Assembly: GCA_018697295.1 (NCBI GenBank) | Contig: JABHTJ010000002.1 | Span: 191,148 to 255,147, forward strand | Direction: 5' to 3' | Source of the DNA: an archaeon | GTDB lineage: Archaea > Nanobdellota > Nanobdellia > Pacearchaeales > GW2011-AR1 | DNA length: 64,000 nucleotides | Shown: piece by piece, positions 54,920 through 62,374 of the stretch | Numbering within the stretch: the stretch's first letter is position 1 | Layout: the number at the start of each line of letters is the position of its first letter | The notes under the pieces: generated by a model | Databases searched by the model: none | The model's input: only the letters and a program-made list of their open reading frames with translations | What the model was told of the DNA's origin: nothing | Position numbers and translations under genes: made by a program

Positions 54920-55228
54920 TCTCGTCATTTATCTTTGGCCAGTTATTTGTTATATTCGAGATTTTTTGCTGGCCTTGATTTTCTTGTTATGCACTTTTTT
55001 TTGGTCCAAATGTATATAGTGCAATATGGTATATTTGAGTGGCATTGTTTTTTTGAATGGGAAACTTTTTGGTAGAAGAATTGTTTAAATCAAAAAGGTT
55101 AAAAAGGCAAATGTCAATAAGATATCACTTTAAAATGACAACATTTTGAAGATTGGCAAGTCTTCCTTGAATTCTTGCGTGAAGAAGCGAGAGAATTAAA
55201 TTATATCACTATCATATTCAACAAGATT
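54920..55228. other. AT-rich gap without a convincing gene
   Basis: The sequence turns AT-rich here, unlike the surrounding right-hand part. At 55155-55182 a 28-base stretch matches 25 bases of the HerA-like gene end (53011-53038) in the same reading frame (QVFxxFLRE), which might be a remnant or chance. No frame longer than about 50 codons looks real. It leads directly into repeat copy B. Confidence 0.4.
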
Positions 55229-55466
55229 CATCACTTCTACCATTACGGCATCATTATAGAAAAACTTCGGTTTTTCATTACACGACTAAACCTCCTGTAA
55301 AAATAACGATTCCTTATTTGTAGAATATTCAAGAGAATACGCTATTGCTGAACTCTTAATTGAGGAAATCAGCGACGGAACAACGTATTCCCCAAGAAGA
55401 ATATTATAGTGATAACTCTAGTACTTTCACGTTTTCTCGACGGAATAGCTTCGAAATAGGTATTCC
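55229..55466 (+). repeat. Leader repeat, copy B
   Basis: Second copy of the element at 53247-53484, offset by 1981-1982 bp throughout. The UUCG hairpin (55259-55276), the CCTCC motif and the two GTATTCC sites (55385-55391 and 55460-55466) are kept. It precedes the lipoprotein gene at 55539 and so leads the second gene group. Confidence 0.8.
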
Positions 55467-55499
55467 AGCGTCGTGGAGATGGCTTTCTGACACCAACAA

Positions 55500-55517
55500 G
55501 TGCCGACAACTTGGCAC
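55500..55517 (+). promoter_or_regulatory. Pre-start hairpin (GTGCC/GGCAC) of 55539
   Basis: GTGCC (55500-55504) and GGCAC (55513-55517) surround an 8-base loop. CGGAG follows at 55526, then the ATG at 55539. The loop and flanks are the same as at 56201. Confidence 0.6.
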
Positions 55518-55538
55518 ACAACACTCGGAGATTCTGGC

Positions 55539-56132
55539 ATGAAAATCACGACCAAACTCCTCCCCCTCTTCACCCTTCTCTTCACCCTCTCCTTCTTTAC
55601 CGGATGCAAGGCTCCTGTTTCTACTCAAGAACGGATTAACAACTGGACTTCGAGTTTTCCCTTGGGATTTCAAAAACAAATTGAAGTTGCACGGGCGGCA
55701 GAATATGTCTATCACACTATCGCAGATACTCCTATGGTGAATTTGCAAACAGAAGAAGGTTCTCGTGAACTTGGCCTTCTTGTAACTATGGCGAGGGATA
55801 AATATCGTCAATGGCAAAGCTATGGGGGTTATTACGTTCCTCAACGTTCTCGCTATGGCCTACTTGGTGGGGTTCGATTTGGTGATGGCATCATTTATGA
55901 GCCTGGACAAAAAGGCAAATCTGGAAATCCTATCAGATTTATTTTCGGGCATACTACGGATGGAAGTAAACCTACGATCCAAGGCTACATCCAGAGTTCT
56001 CGCGGACGTGCGATTTTTGGTGGGCGGTGGAATGAGGAGAGGAATTGGGTTCTCAACTCCCCCTTCCGAGAAATCCTCCAAGGCGATCGAATCGCAAACA
56101 TTCCCAACTTGATTGCCCGGATCAAGCGCTGA
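55539..56132 (+). CDS. Lipoprotein, unknown
   Basis: A 197-residue protein. The signal peptide MKITTKLLPLFTLLFTLSFFTGCK ends in a lipobox, so Cys becomes lipid-modified. This is strong evidence for an exported, membrane-attached protein. The rest is mixed alpha/beta with GDGIIYEPGQKG and RIKR at the end. The start is set by CGGAG upstream. No function recognised. First gene of the second group, after repeat copy B. Confidence 0.8.
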   Translation: MKITTKLLPLFTLLFTLSFFTGCKAPVSTQERINNWTSSFPLGFQKQIEVARAAEYVYHTIADTPMVNLQTEEGSRELGLLVTMARDKYRQWQSYGGYYVPQRSRYGLLGGVRFGDGIIYEPGQKGKSGNPIRFIFGHTTDGSKPTIQGYIQSSRGRAIFGGRWNEERNWVLNSPFREILQGDRIANIPNLIARIKR

Positions 56133-56200
56133 TTTTGGACTTCTCCAATCATAGATTTTAGGCAACTGCTTGTCTGAAATATGTTTTGACATCGAAACCC

Positions 56201-56218
56201 GTGCCGACAACTTGGCAC
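56201..56218 (+). promoter_or_regulatory. Pre-start hairpin (GTGCC/GGCAC) of 56245
   Basis: GTGCC (56201-56205) and GGCAC (56214-56218), with the same GACAACTT loop and ACACAAC flank as at 55500. The ATG at 56245 follows 27 bases later, without a clear GGAG. Confidence 0.55.
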
Positions 56219-56244
56219 ACAACCCTCACCCATTGGATTCAATC

Positions 56245-56457
56245 ATGAGACTACGACTTGTCGTGACAATTCCTCTTGTCCTCCTCTTCCTCTTCGAAAT
56301 CCTGGCATACTACTTGTTCAGGGAAGAGATTCTCTTCTACCGGACACTCTCTGTTTCCGGCCTCCTCGTTGCAGCAACCTACTTCGCCGTCTTGTGGCGT
56401 CAACCAAAGCCCGTTGATTCCACCTCTCCACTCTCGGATTCTCCCGAGGAAGGCTGA
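56245..56457 (+). CDS. Small two-segment membrane protein
   Basis: A 70-residue protein from the ATG at 56245. Membrane segments lie near residues 5-24 and 33-51, followed by a Pro/Ser-rich acidic tail. The charged linker between the segments (REEILFYR) suggests a hairpin. Unknown function. Confidence 0.65.
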   Translation: MRLRLVVTIPLVLLFLFEILAYYLFREEILFYRTLSVSGLLVAATYFAVLWRQPKPVDSTSPLSDSPEEG

Positions 56458-56469
56458 CCAACTCCATTC

Positions 56470-56486
56470 GTGTCGGAATTCGACAC
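56470..56486 (+). promoter_or_regulatory. Pre-start hairpin (GTGTCG/CGACAC) of 56506
   Basis: GTGTCG and CGACAC form a six-pair stem around GAATT. Compared with GTGCC/GGCAC at the other genes, both arms changed together, which is covariation. It overlaps the end of the 56245 gene's downstream flank and lies 20 bases before the ATG at 56506. Confidence 0.5.
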
Positions 56487-56505
56487 CCAACCAATACCAA
56501 GAACC

Positions 56506-56877
56506 ATGACCTCTAGAACAAGCCCTCTGAATCTCACCCTCGTCCTCATGGCTTTCTCCGCCCTTGCGTACCTCATTGGTGCGACTTTCTTTTCCAATGT
56601 CCATGTGGAACCGGAGCAAGAAAGTGCTGTTTTCACTTCTCCGGCTGATCAAGTCCTTCGCGGATCTGAAGGGATCCTTCGCACTGATCCTGAGGATTAC
56701 GACGAAGAGTTCAAAGAACTTCGCCGTCTCCAAGCAGAATTTCTCGAGGTTCAAGCAGAATTTCCAGAATCTCAGGAGAGGCTTGATGCTCTCACGGAAG
56801 AACTTCGCCTTTTGGTGGATGAATTCCAAGAACGCCTGGAAGACGAAGCTTTGCTCGGCCCTGATTCCAACCCCTAG
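56506..56877 (+). CDS. Membrane-anchored coiled-coil protein
   Basis: A 123-residue protein with one membrane segment near residues 9-28 (NLTLVLMAFSALAYLIGATF). A charged coiled coil runs from about 65 to 115 (FKELRRLQAEFLEVQAEF, ERLDALTEELRLL). It is likely bitopic, with the coil outside. Unknown function. Confidence 0.7.
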   Translation: MTSRTSPLNLTLVLMAFSALAYLIGATFFSNVHVEPEQESAVFTSPADQVLRGSEGILRTDPEDYDEEFKELRRLQAEFLEVQAEFPESQERLDALTEELRLLVDEFQERLEDEALLGPDSNP

Positions 56878-56886
56878 GAGAGTGCC

Positions 56887-56979
56887 ATGAAACGCTTCTT
56901 TCCTGCGACAACTTGGGGGAGGATTACCCTTCTCATTGCTGTCATTTCCCTGTCCCTTTTCTTGTTTGCTACGCGGTAG
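56887..56979 (+). CDS. 30-residue membrane peptide
   Basis: The frame MKRFFPATTWGR plus one hydrophobic segment ends after 30 codons at TAG. AGGAG at 56876-56880 gives a good ribosome binding site. It sits nine bases after the previous stop. Small but plausible. Confidence 0.5.
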   Translation: MKRFFPATTWGRITLLIAVISLSLFLFATR

Positions 56980-56996
56980 CTTTCTTGCTACAATAT

Positions 56997-57143
56997 ATGC
57001 TTGCGGCTATAGTCCTTGAGCGTTTTGGAATGATCCTCGAATCCCTTTTTGTGATGTGGGCGTTCCTCCAATTTCTCGAAAGAGAACCGAACCTCAAAAG
57101 AGTTGCCAACCTGTATTTTGTATGGGCGACTCTTTTATTTTAA
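56997..57143 (+). CDS. Short hydrophobic ORF
   Basis: A 48-residue frame starting MLAAIVLERFGMILE, with one or two hydrophobic stretches and a charged middle. No convincing ribosome binding site is visible. It may be real given the many small membrane proteins around it, but this is weak. Confidence 0.35.
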   Translation: MLAAIVLERFGMILESLFVMWAFLQFLEREPNLKRVANLYFVWATLLF

Positions 57144-57276
57144 TGCAGCCTTTTGGAGATTGAACTTTATGAGTTCGATTATCTTACTGCCAGCCCCAAG
57201 CCTGGATAAATGCAGAGGGAAACTTTGAGGGGCACTCATCACTTTCGGTGTTTTGTCTCAACCACATTCTTCTTAA

Positions 57277-57292
57277 GAGTCCTTTTGGGCTC
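57277..57292 (+). promoter_or_regulatory. Pre-start hairpin (GAGTCC/GGGCTC) of 57307
   Basis: GAGTCC (57277-57282) and GGGCTC (57287-57292) pair with one wobble around TTTT. AGGA follows at 57293 before the ATG at 57307. A different sequence from the GTGCC hairpins but the same position. Confidence 0.45.
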
Positions 57293-57306
57293 AGGAAAAC
57301 TTCGCG

Positions 57307-57816
57307 ATGAAAATCACGACCACATTCTCCGCCATCATGGCGACACTTCTCTTCTTTGCTCTTCCCGCTTTCTCGGCCGCTCAGTCCGCTGGTAGTGGAA
57401 CCCCTCCGCCCGCGCCGGCTGCTCAGCCCAAGGGTCACAATACGACAACTGGGACTGTAGAGCCTGGAAAGACAGATACGCTTCCGGACGGAACCAAGGC
57501 CACTCATGAGGATGTGGACGGGCCCGACGGCACCATGACTTGGAAGCACTGCGACGGCAATGATGGCGACCACGACCCCCATACCGAGATCACGACGAGC
57601 AAGGCGAGCGGCCACCTCGAAGGCGACGGCTACACTCTCACCATGAAGAGCAAGTCGAAGATCACTGCCAAGGGCAACGACACCGATGTCCACCACAAGT
57701 CTGGAAGCACAGGTAGTACTTTCAGTGGAGAGGGCAACAACAACCATGGCCACCTACACGGAGGGAACAATCCCATTACGTGGAGTGGGAAGAACAACAC
57801 CAACACGAACTCGTAG
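57307..57816 (+). CDS. Secreted His/Asn/Gly-rich protein
   Basis: A 169-residue protein with a signal peptide ending near residue 24 (ALPAFSAAQ). A Pro/Ala/Gly-rich linker follows, then an Asp- and His-rich middle (HCDGNDGDHDPHTE) and an Asn/Gly/His-rich end (GNNNHGHLHGG). It may bind metal ions. Its first six residues match those of the lipoprotein at 55539 (MKITT). Function unknown. Confidence 0.7.
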   Translation: MKITTTFSAIMATLLFFALPAFSAAQSAGSGTPPPAPAAQPKGHNTTTGTVEPGKTDTLPDGTKATHEDVDGPDGTMTWKHCDGNDGDHDPHTEITTSKASGHLEGDGYTLTMKSKSKITAKGNDTDVHHKSGSTGSTFSGEGNNNHGHLHGGNNPITWSGKNNTNTNS

Positions 57817-57822
57817 GGCGAG

Positions 57823-58536
57823 ATGAAGCCGCTCGTCCCTTTTCTTGTTCTCGCCACGGCAGTTGTTGGGCTTCTTGGATTTGTTGGATTCAGTTCCTCT
57901 GAATCTGAGGATGCTCTTTCGCCCGTCGAGAACGAAAGCAGAATTGACTCTTCCAAGGGGTCTGCTCTCTTGCTTTCGCCAACTGACCCCATGTCAGTAC
58001 CAGAAAATAGGCGAGCAGAGGTTTCTTCCTCAGACTTGTCTGTTGGGCATGTTTTCTTCGAGGAGCGCGAAGCTCTTCTTATGAAGAGATATGCGGATCT
58101 CGAGTCCCGGTTTGAAGAACAAGCCGTGGAACTAGATAGGGCCTTGGTTCTCTTGAGTTATTACAGAGCTCATCGTGGCGAAAGCCGCATGCTGGAGTTT
58201 CTGGAAACCCCGAGTTCCGAGGAGTTTGATTGGCTAGAGCTTGAAAGGCTAGATGAACTCTTCGAGAAAGTTGGAGGATTTGGTTTCTCCGATGATCAGC
58301 TGAAGGGCTATTGCGAGGCTTCTCTTGCTCGAGCTAAGGAAACTCGATCAATCGAAAAGAGGCGTTACAAGGTTGCTAGAGGAAACTCAGGTCACCAACG
58401 CAACGTCGAATTCGACAAGGAACTGGAGGAGAATGCTGTCGATTATCGACGACAACTCCGACTGTTAGGCTTTAACGAGTCTGATGTCGCCAAGATCCTT
58501 GGTACTGATGGAGTCCCACCTCTAATTGAGAGGTAG
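57823..58536 (+). CDS. Membrane-anchored helical protein
   Basis: A 237-residue protein with an N-terminal hydrophobic segment (PLVPFLVLATAVVGLLGFVG) at residues 3-23 and a helical soluble part. It has charged helices at 85-125 and 170-235. It starts six bases after the previous stop, so is co-transcribed. Unknown function. Confidence 0.7.
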   Translation: MKPLVPFLVLATAVVGLLGFVGFSSSESEDALSPVENESRIDSSKGSALLLSPTDPMSVPENRRAEVSSSDLSVGHVFFEEREALLMKRYADLESRFEEQAVELDRALVLLSYYRAHRGESRMLEFLETPSSEEFDWLELERLDELFEKVGGFGFSDDQLKGYCEASLARAKETRSIEKRRYKVARGNSGHQRNVEFDKELEENAVDYRRQLRLLGFNESDVAKILGTDGVPPLIER

Positions 58537-58578
58537 TGGAACTCGTGTGAAGGAGGAGACCTTTGCACTTGGACTAGA

Positions 58579-58611
58579 GAGCCGCTGCGGAACTGTGAAT
58601 TTCGCCGCGGC
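58579..58611 (+). terminator. Intrinsic terminator
   Basis: AGCCGC at 58579-58584 pairs with GCGGCT at 58606-58611, followed by TTCTTTCCTTT. It ends the group that started with 55539. The gap to 58770 also holds CTTGAC/GTCAAG arms at about 58705-58722. Confidence 0.65.
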
Positions 58612-58737
58612 TTTCTTTCCTTTACTAAAGACCCTTTGTGGTTGATCGGAGTAACGGAGAAAAATCGACCCGTGCATATTGCCAATGTGTTCCGAACCGT
58701 CAGATCTTGACACTTTCGTCAAGTCTGTTTTGAAACT

Positions 58738-58751
58738 GTGCCAACTGGCAC
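58738..58751 (+). promoter_or_regulatory. Pre-start hairpin (GTGCC/GGCAC) of 58771
   Basis: GTGCC (58738-58742) and GGCAC (58747-58751) around AACT. It is followed by ATTGCACAAGGAG and the ATG at 58771. TTGAAA lies just before it, as at 59165. Confidence 0.6.
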
Positions 58752-58770
58752 ATTGCACAAGGAGATAACG

Positions 58771-59085
58771 ATGATGACTCAGACAATGCCGCCCATTCCG
58801 GCTGAAGCTTCCCGAATCTTCAAGAGATATCTTGATGGGGAAAAGGAGCTCTTTGGCATAGTCATCTACCGACTATGCGGCATTAGCCAAGAGCAAAGAG
58901 TTGCTTCTGGCTTTTCAATTTCTGCTCTTCGGGGTGAGTTTGAGCAGATCAAGAAGGATTTGAAAGATCCCAAAAATACGGTGGAGAGAAGGTTTTACGC
59001 CGGACATCTCTTCGTGGAGTTGGGCATCACCATCCTTGAACGTGACTCTGCCGTGGCAGCCTGCATGAAGTCATTATTGACTTAG
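58771..59085 (+). CDS. Small cytoplasmic helical protein
   Basis: A 104-residue protein (MMTQTMPPIPAEASRIFKRY) with no signal or membrane segment. It is mostly helical, with LRGEFEQIKKDLKDPKNT and ending AACMKSLLT. GGAG precedes the start. It shares its leader style and size with the next gene and the two may be functionally linked. Unrecognised. Confidence 0.65.
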   Translation: MMTQTMPPIPAEASRIFKRYLDGEKELFGIVIYRLCGISQEQRVASGFSISALRGEFEQIKKDLKDPKNTVERRFYAGHLFVELGITILERDSAVAACMKSLLT

Positions 59086-59164
59086 TGACCGCACTTGAGT
59101 CAGAGATGCCTGACTGAAGCATTATATCTTGGAGTTGTTCTAAGATAGTGCGATTGAAAACTTC

Positions 59165-59180
59165 GTGCCGCTTTTGGCAC
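59165..59180 (+). promoter_or_regulatory. Pre-start hairpin (GTGCC/GGCAC) of 59201
   Basis: GTGCC (59165-59169) and GGCAC (59176-59180) around GCTTTT. ATTACATACGGAG and the ATG at 59201 follow. The flanks match those at 58738. Confidence 0.6.
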
Positions 59181-59200
59181 ATTACATACGGAGAACGAAT

Positions 59201-59836
59201 ATGACTACTCACTTGAGTGCTCAAAACACCAAGAACTCACAAGTCCCTTACGTCTCTGCGTTAATCGGAAACTTCCGCGGGCTTCTTGGGGAGGAAGACT
59301 TCTATGGAGCAGAGGATCTTGCAATCGCAGGAGTTTCTAATCTGATTGTTCAGAAACATCCCCCAAAGTCTGAAGTTTGCACTGAGGCTGCAACATCGCT
59401 TGCTGGAAGTCTTCTCGAAGTCTCCCTTGAATTCGAGTGTAATCCGCTTGTTGCGAGACTTCTGAACTCTTTCGACGAGCTCTTGCCAGGAGGTTTAGTC
59501 CAAGAGGCGTTTGCGAACATGACAATTCGATACGGCTGCGAAGGTCTTGCTCGTCGAGCTCCATTCCATGCGCTCAACAGCATGTGGTGGAAAACTAGTC
59601 CTGAGGAAGTTGAACAAAGGACAGCGGCTATCAATTGTGCGTTTGCGATGATCAATTGCGATCCTCTGACGCGCAAACGGCTTAGCTTCTCGGAAGTCGT
59701 AGATGTAATTCCGGAACGCGATTTTCGGCACGCGATTTTCTTGGCCAAGAGCATAGAAATCTCTAGGACTTGGCCACCCAAGGATTGCACTGCAATCATG
59801 AACTTTTTTAAGGAGTATACACCTACAAAGGTCTAG
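59201..59836 (+). CDS. Cytoplasmic helical protein, unknown
   Basis: A 211-residue protein without signal or membrane segment. It is helical and rich in Ala/Leu/Glu, with a few Cys (EVCTEAATSLA, YGCEGLARR, AINCAFAMINC). GGAGAAC lies before the ATG. The fold might be an all-helical repeat. No function recognised. Confidence 0.65.
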   Translation: MTTHLSAQNTKNSQVPYVSALIGNFRGLLGEEDFYGAEDLAIAGVSNLIVQKHPPKSEVCTEAATSLAGSLLEVSLEFECNPLVARLLNSFDELLPGGLVQEAFANMTIRYGCEGLARRAPFHALNSMWWKTSPEEVEQRTAAINCAFAMINCDPLTRKRLSFSEVVDVIPERDFRHAIFLAKSIEISRTWPPKDCTAIMNFFKEYTPTKV

Positions 59837-59898
59837 TGCTCAAGACCCCTTCAACGACACCGTCCCTTCAACGACACCACCGACCACTTCACGCTACC

Positions 59899-60174
59899 AT
59901 GAAACCATTCTTCGTTTCCATCATGTTCTTCGCCCTTTCACTTCTCACCTCCTGTGCCGCATTGCCCGGCTATTCTTCTGGTCCGGCCCCCTTTCCTGGC
60001 GCGTTCGTGGTTCTTCCTAGCGGTATGAGGCTTGGAGTACCATTGAAAGATAGTGGGGGAAACCTTATTCCTTCGCAAGGTCCAATGCAGTATAGATCTG
60101 TGTTTTGTCCAGGAGGAGAATCTCACGAGTATCACGAGTGGACCCCTCCTGGCAAATCGTTGGACAACAACTAA
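59899..60174 (+). CDS. Small lipoprotein
   Basis: A 91-residue protein with a signal peptide ending in the lipobox LLTSCA (residues 15-20). A short soluble part contains GYSSGPAPFPGAFVVLP. The start follows two copies of CCTTCAACGACACC. It is probably a membrane-attached exported protein. Function unknown. Confidence 0.7.
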   Translation: MKPFFVSIMFFALSLLTSCAALPGYSSGPAPFPGAFVVLPSGMRLGVPLKDSGGNLIPSQGPMQYRSVFCPGGESHEYHEWTPPGKSLDNN

Positions 60175-60182
60175 CTCTTACC

Positions 60183-60195
60183 TCCCCTTAGGGGA
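60183..60195 (+). promoter_or_regulatory. Pre-start hairpin (TCCCC/GGGGA) of 60209
   Basis: TCCCC (60183-60187) and GGGGA (60191-60195) around TTA, followed by AAGGA and the ATG at 60209. Confidence 0.45.
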
Positions 60196-60208
60196 AAGGA
60201 TACGTGAT

Positions 60209-60580
60209 ATGGAACAGATACTGAGTGCCGAGTTCAAACTTGAACTCTTGAGGATTTGGGAAGAAAGCGGGGATGAAGAGTTTGAAGCTTGCACCTCCAT
60301 GCTTGCCCACAATCTGAACACTGCTACTGGTCAAGAATTGGGAGGGCCGGTTACGCTTGCCCAATTTGAAGATCTTCAGACCGGAGACTTCTTGGATGAC
60401 TTCTTGCGAGACATTCTCGTCGAATGGCAAGAGGAAGAACCGGAGACTGTCGAACTTTACTGGCCTTCTGGTGAGTTCGAGAAGATACTGGATCTTTTTG
60501 ATCCGATTGTGGACCAAGGTTCTCAGTTGGGAGAGAAAGACGAAGATCCGGAGCATCTTCCGGATGTTTACAAAGGCTGA
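60209..60580 (+). CDS. Acidic small protein, unknown
   Basis: A 123-residue protein with a strong excess of Asp and Glu (EWQEEEPETVELYW, GEKDEDPEHLPD). No membrane segment. Start chosen at the ATG at 60209 because AAGGA precedes it and the frame upstream has no good start. An acidic protein of this type might mimic nucleic acid, but nothing else supports that. Confidence 0.6.
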   Translation: MEQILSAEFKLELLRIWEESGDEEFEACTSMLAHNLNTATGQELGGPVTLAQFEDLQTGDFLDDFLRDILVEWQEEEPETVELYWPSGEFEKILDLFDPIVDQGSQLGEKDEDPEHLPDVYKG

Positions 60581-60599
60581 CACACGACACCAACACCAC

Positions 60600-60611
60600 G
60601 CCTTAATAGGC
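60600..60611 (+). promoter_or_regulatory. Pre-start hairpin (GCCT/AGGC) of 60622
   Basis: GCCT (60600-60603) and AGGC (60608-60611) around TAAT. AGGA follows at 60612, then the ATG at 60622. Confidence 0.4.
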
Positions 60612-60621
60612 AGGATACTTT

Positions 60622-61017
60622 ATGACTCTTACTTGTCCCAATCCTCAAACTTGCCAACCCCGAAGAAAACATCATGACGGGAAGCAAAGGAAGCCAGAAA
60701 CGCCAAACTCGCCGGCTCAAAAACTCCTCTCTGGTAAAAAATGCCAATTTCGGAAGGAGCATGGCGAGGAAACAAATGAAGCGTGTAAAGTGAGTCTGAA
60801 ACGGACTCAGAAAAAATCGTTGAGCACTTGGCTCTTCGAGAGTAAGGAAGGGTATCTTTTCGTTAACATCTTGATGCTCGTTCTTCTCCTCTTGTTGGCG
60901 GTTGTGCTTGAACTCACTTACCTTCCACAAGAACCTCCTTCTAGCAAACTTTTGAACAATGGTGCTCACGAGTTTGTTTCCCCTCCTCAGGATATTAAAG
61001 TTCCTGAACTTCCCTAG
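60622..61017 (+). CDS. Basic membrane-anchored protein
   Basis: A 131-residue protein. The first 72 residues are basic, with two Cys (TLTCPNPQTCQPRRKHHDGK). A membrane segment at about 80-100 (FVNILMLVLLLLLAVVLEL) and a short Pro-rich tail follow. The positive-inside rule would put the basic part in the cytoplasm. Unknown function. Confidence 0.65.
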   Translation: MTLTCPNPQTCQPRRKHHDGKQRKPETPNSPAQKLLSGKKCQFRKEHGEETNEACKVSLKRTQKKSLSTWLFESKEGYLFVNILMLVLLLLLAVVLELTYLPQEPPSSKLLNNGAHEFVSPPQDIKVPELP

Positions 61018-61028
61018 CCCGGACCATT

Positions 61029-61244
61029 ATGACCTTTTCACTCTCAACTTCTCCTCGCAACCCTGCTGAAATGGATCTTGCAGAAGGAGAAGTTCTCCAG
61101 CGGATGAGAACTCTCATCGGCAATGGAAACTCACAAGGAGCTGCAGATTTTGCAACCGCTGCAACTGAGGCCCTTCTTGATGCAGGGGCCACCTCTGCAG
61201 TAGCCAACATTCTTGCGTTCGCCAGAAACGAATTCGAGAATTAG
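61029..61244 (+). CDS. Small Ala-rich helical protein
   Basis: A 71-residue protein with an Ala/Glu-rich helical core (ADFATAATEALLDAGATSAV). It starts 11 bases after the previous stop. Unrecognised. Confidence 0.55.
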   Translation: MTFSLSTSPRNPAEMDLAEGEVLQRMRTLIGNGNSQGAADFATAATEALLDAGATSAVANILAFARNEFEN

Positions 61245-61288
61245 CACCTCTTTTTGACCTCACTTCCTCCAACCACGGAGACACTGAC

Positions 61289-61660
61289 ATGACTACGCTT
61301 TTGACACTTCTTGGAGGGTTCATTCTCGGATCCTTCGTCACGGCCGCTTTGATATCTCTTTGGTATCGCAAGAAACTTCGGATTCACATCTCCTGCCTCA
61401 TTAGGCTCCTCCCTCTTTTGGATCGACTCGCGAACTGGTCGCCGAAAGCTTCGTTTGGCGAAGATACCTTGCTTCATCCTGCCAGGCTGATTGGACCTCT
61501 CATCCGACACCTCGAGACACTACTTGTTTTCGTTGGATACGATCTCGAATACGAGTTCACGAAGGCACAGGAGGATCTCTTCGAGAACGCGCCTTTTCTT
61601 CGTCCTAGTGCTCCGGACTCTCTCAGCGAGGTTCGAGAGTCTCTGAGGGAAGGGAAATGA
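61289..61660 (+). CDS. Membrane-anchored small protein
   Basis: A 123-residue protein with an N-terminal hydrophobic segment (TLLTLLGGFILGSFVTAALISLW, split here: residues 3-25). A basic, then amphipathic helical part follows. CGGAG lies before the start. Its stop overlaps the start of the next gene (ATGA), so the two are coupled. Confidence 0.65.
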   Translation: MTTLLTLLGGFILGSFVTAALISLWYRKKLRIHISCLIRLLPLLDRLANWSPKASFGEDTLLHPARLIGPLIRHLETLLVFVGYDLEYEFTKAQEDLFENAPFLRPSAPDSLSEVRESLREGK

Positions 61661-62064
61661 ACTTCCCCAAACTCTTGGCGGCTATCACCATCTTCATCGT
61701 TGCCATCCTCATCGTCTTTTCGTCGTGTTTGACACTGACGTCGACGTCTACTCGCAGCTTCATTGTCGTGACGAGCAACTCCTGGGATTTTGAGAATCTT
61801 CCCGAGGACTGCTTTGTGTTTACGACTGATGAAGAACTCCAAGTTCTCGTCGTGAACTGTGATGGTGTTGTCGTACTGTGGCTCTACCGCGATACAGTTC
61901 TTGAGGAAAAAAAGGTTTTCAAGGCCGACTCAAAGGAGATTTCTTCCTGGGAACTTGGAAACCTCGATGCAGGGGCGTATCGGATTCGTGCAAGCTTGTA
62001 CGAAAATGGGACGCTCATGAGTCTGGAAAACTTCGCCTATCCCTTTACGATTACGCCTCCGTAA
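61657..62064 (+). CDS. Exported lipoprotein-like beta protein
   Basis: A 135-residue protein. The N-terminus (KLLAAITIFIVAILIVFSSC) is a signal peptide with a Cys at residue 24, possibly a lipobox (FSSCL). The rest is a beta-sandwich-like domain (GVVVLWLYRDTVLEEKKVF, AGAYRIRASLY). It overlaps the previous gene by four bases. Confidence 0.65.
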   Translation: MNFPKLLAAITIFIVAILIVFSSCLTLTSTSTRSFIVVTSNSWDFENLPEDCFVFTTDEELQVLVVNCDGVVVLWLYRDTVLEEKKVFKADSKEISSWELGNLDAGAYRIRASLYENGTLMSLENFAYPFTITPP

Positions 62065-62087
62065 TCTTTTCCCACAACCCTGATGAC

Positions 62088-62342
62088 ATGATTTGCATAC
62101 CTGTGCCTGTTCTCGGATTACTCATTGTCCTCTTGGATGATGCCGAACCCTCCGTTGATCAACCTTCTCTTTGGAAGGGGTTCGACGAGTTGGATGCTGA
62201 TTTGACCCGACTCGAGCATTACTTGGCTCTAGCGGAATCCTTGGCTGTGGACGATCAGAGGAAAACTCTGGAGGAAGCAGAGAAAGGATTTTTTCCAATT
62301 CCCTGCCTGACATGTCCGGCTGGACCTTTGGCTACTACTTGA
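62088..62342 (+). CDS. Small protein with hydrophobic start
   Basis: An 84-residue frame beginning MICIPVPVLGLLIVLLDDAEP. A helical middle (RLEHYLALAESLAVDDQRK) and a Cys pair near the end follow. No clear ribosome binding site. The position and size fit the neighbours, but this is only moderately supported. Confidence 0.45.
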   Translation: MICIPVPVLGLLIVLLDDAEPSVDQPSLWKGFDELDADLTRLEHYLALAESLAVDDQRKTLEEAEKGFFPIPCLTCPAGPLATT

Positions 62343-62374
62343 CCTGCTTACTTCAACAACTACTGGAGGCAATT

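Noticed and set aside
55360..55542. A + strand frame in the second half of repeat copy B
   Set aside because: It starts with TTG without a ribosome binding site, and the frame is not kept in copy A.
58738..59180. TGGCAC motifs read as sigma-54 promoter -24 elements
   Set aside because: The matching TTGC element at the required spacing is missing, and the motifs are always one arm of a hairpin.
59350..59799. A 149-codon minus-strand frame
   Set aside because: It overlaps the well-supported + strand gene at 59201. All convincing genes on the right side are on +, and the frame has no ribosome binding site or family signal.
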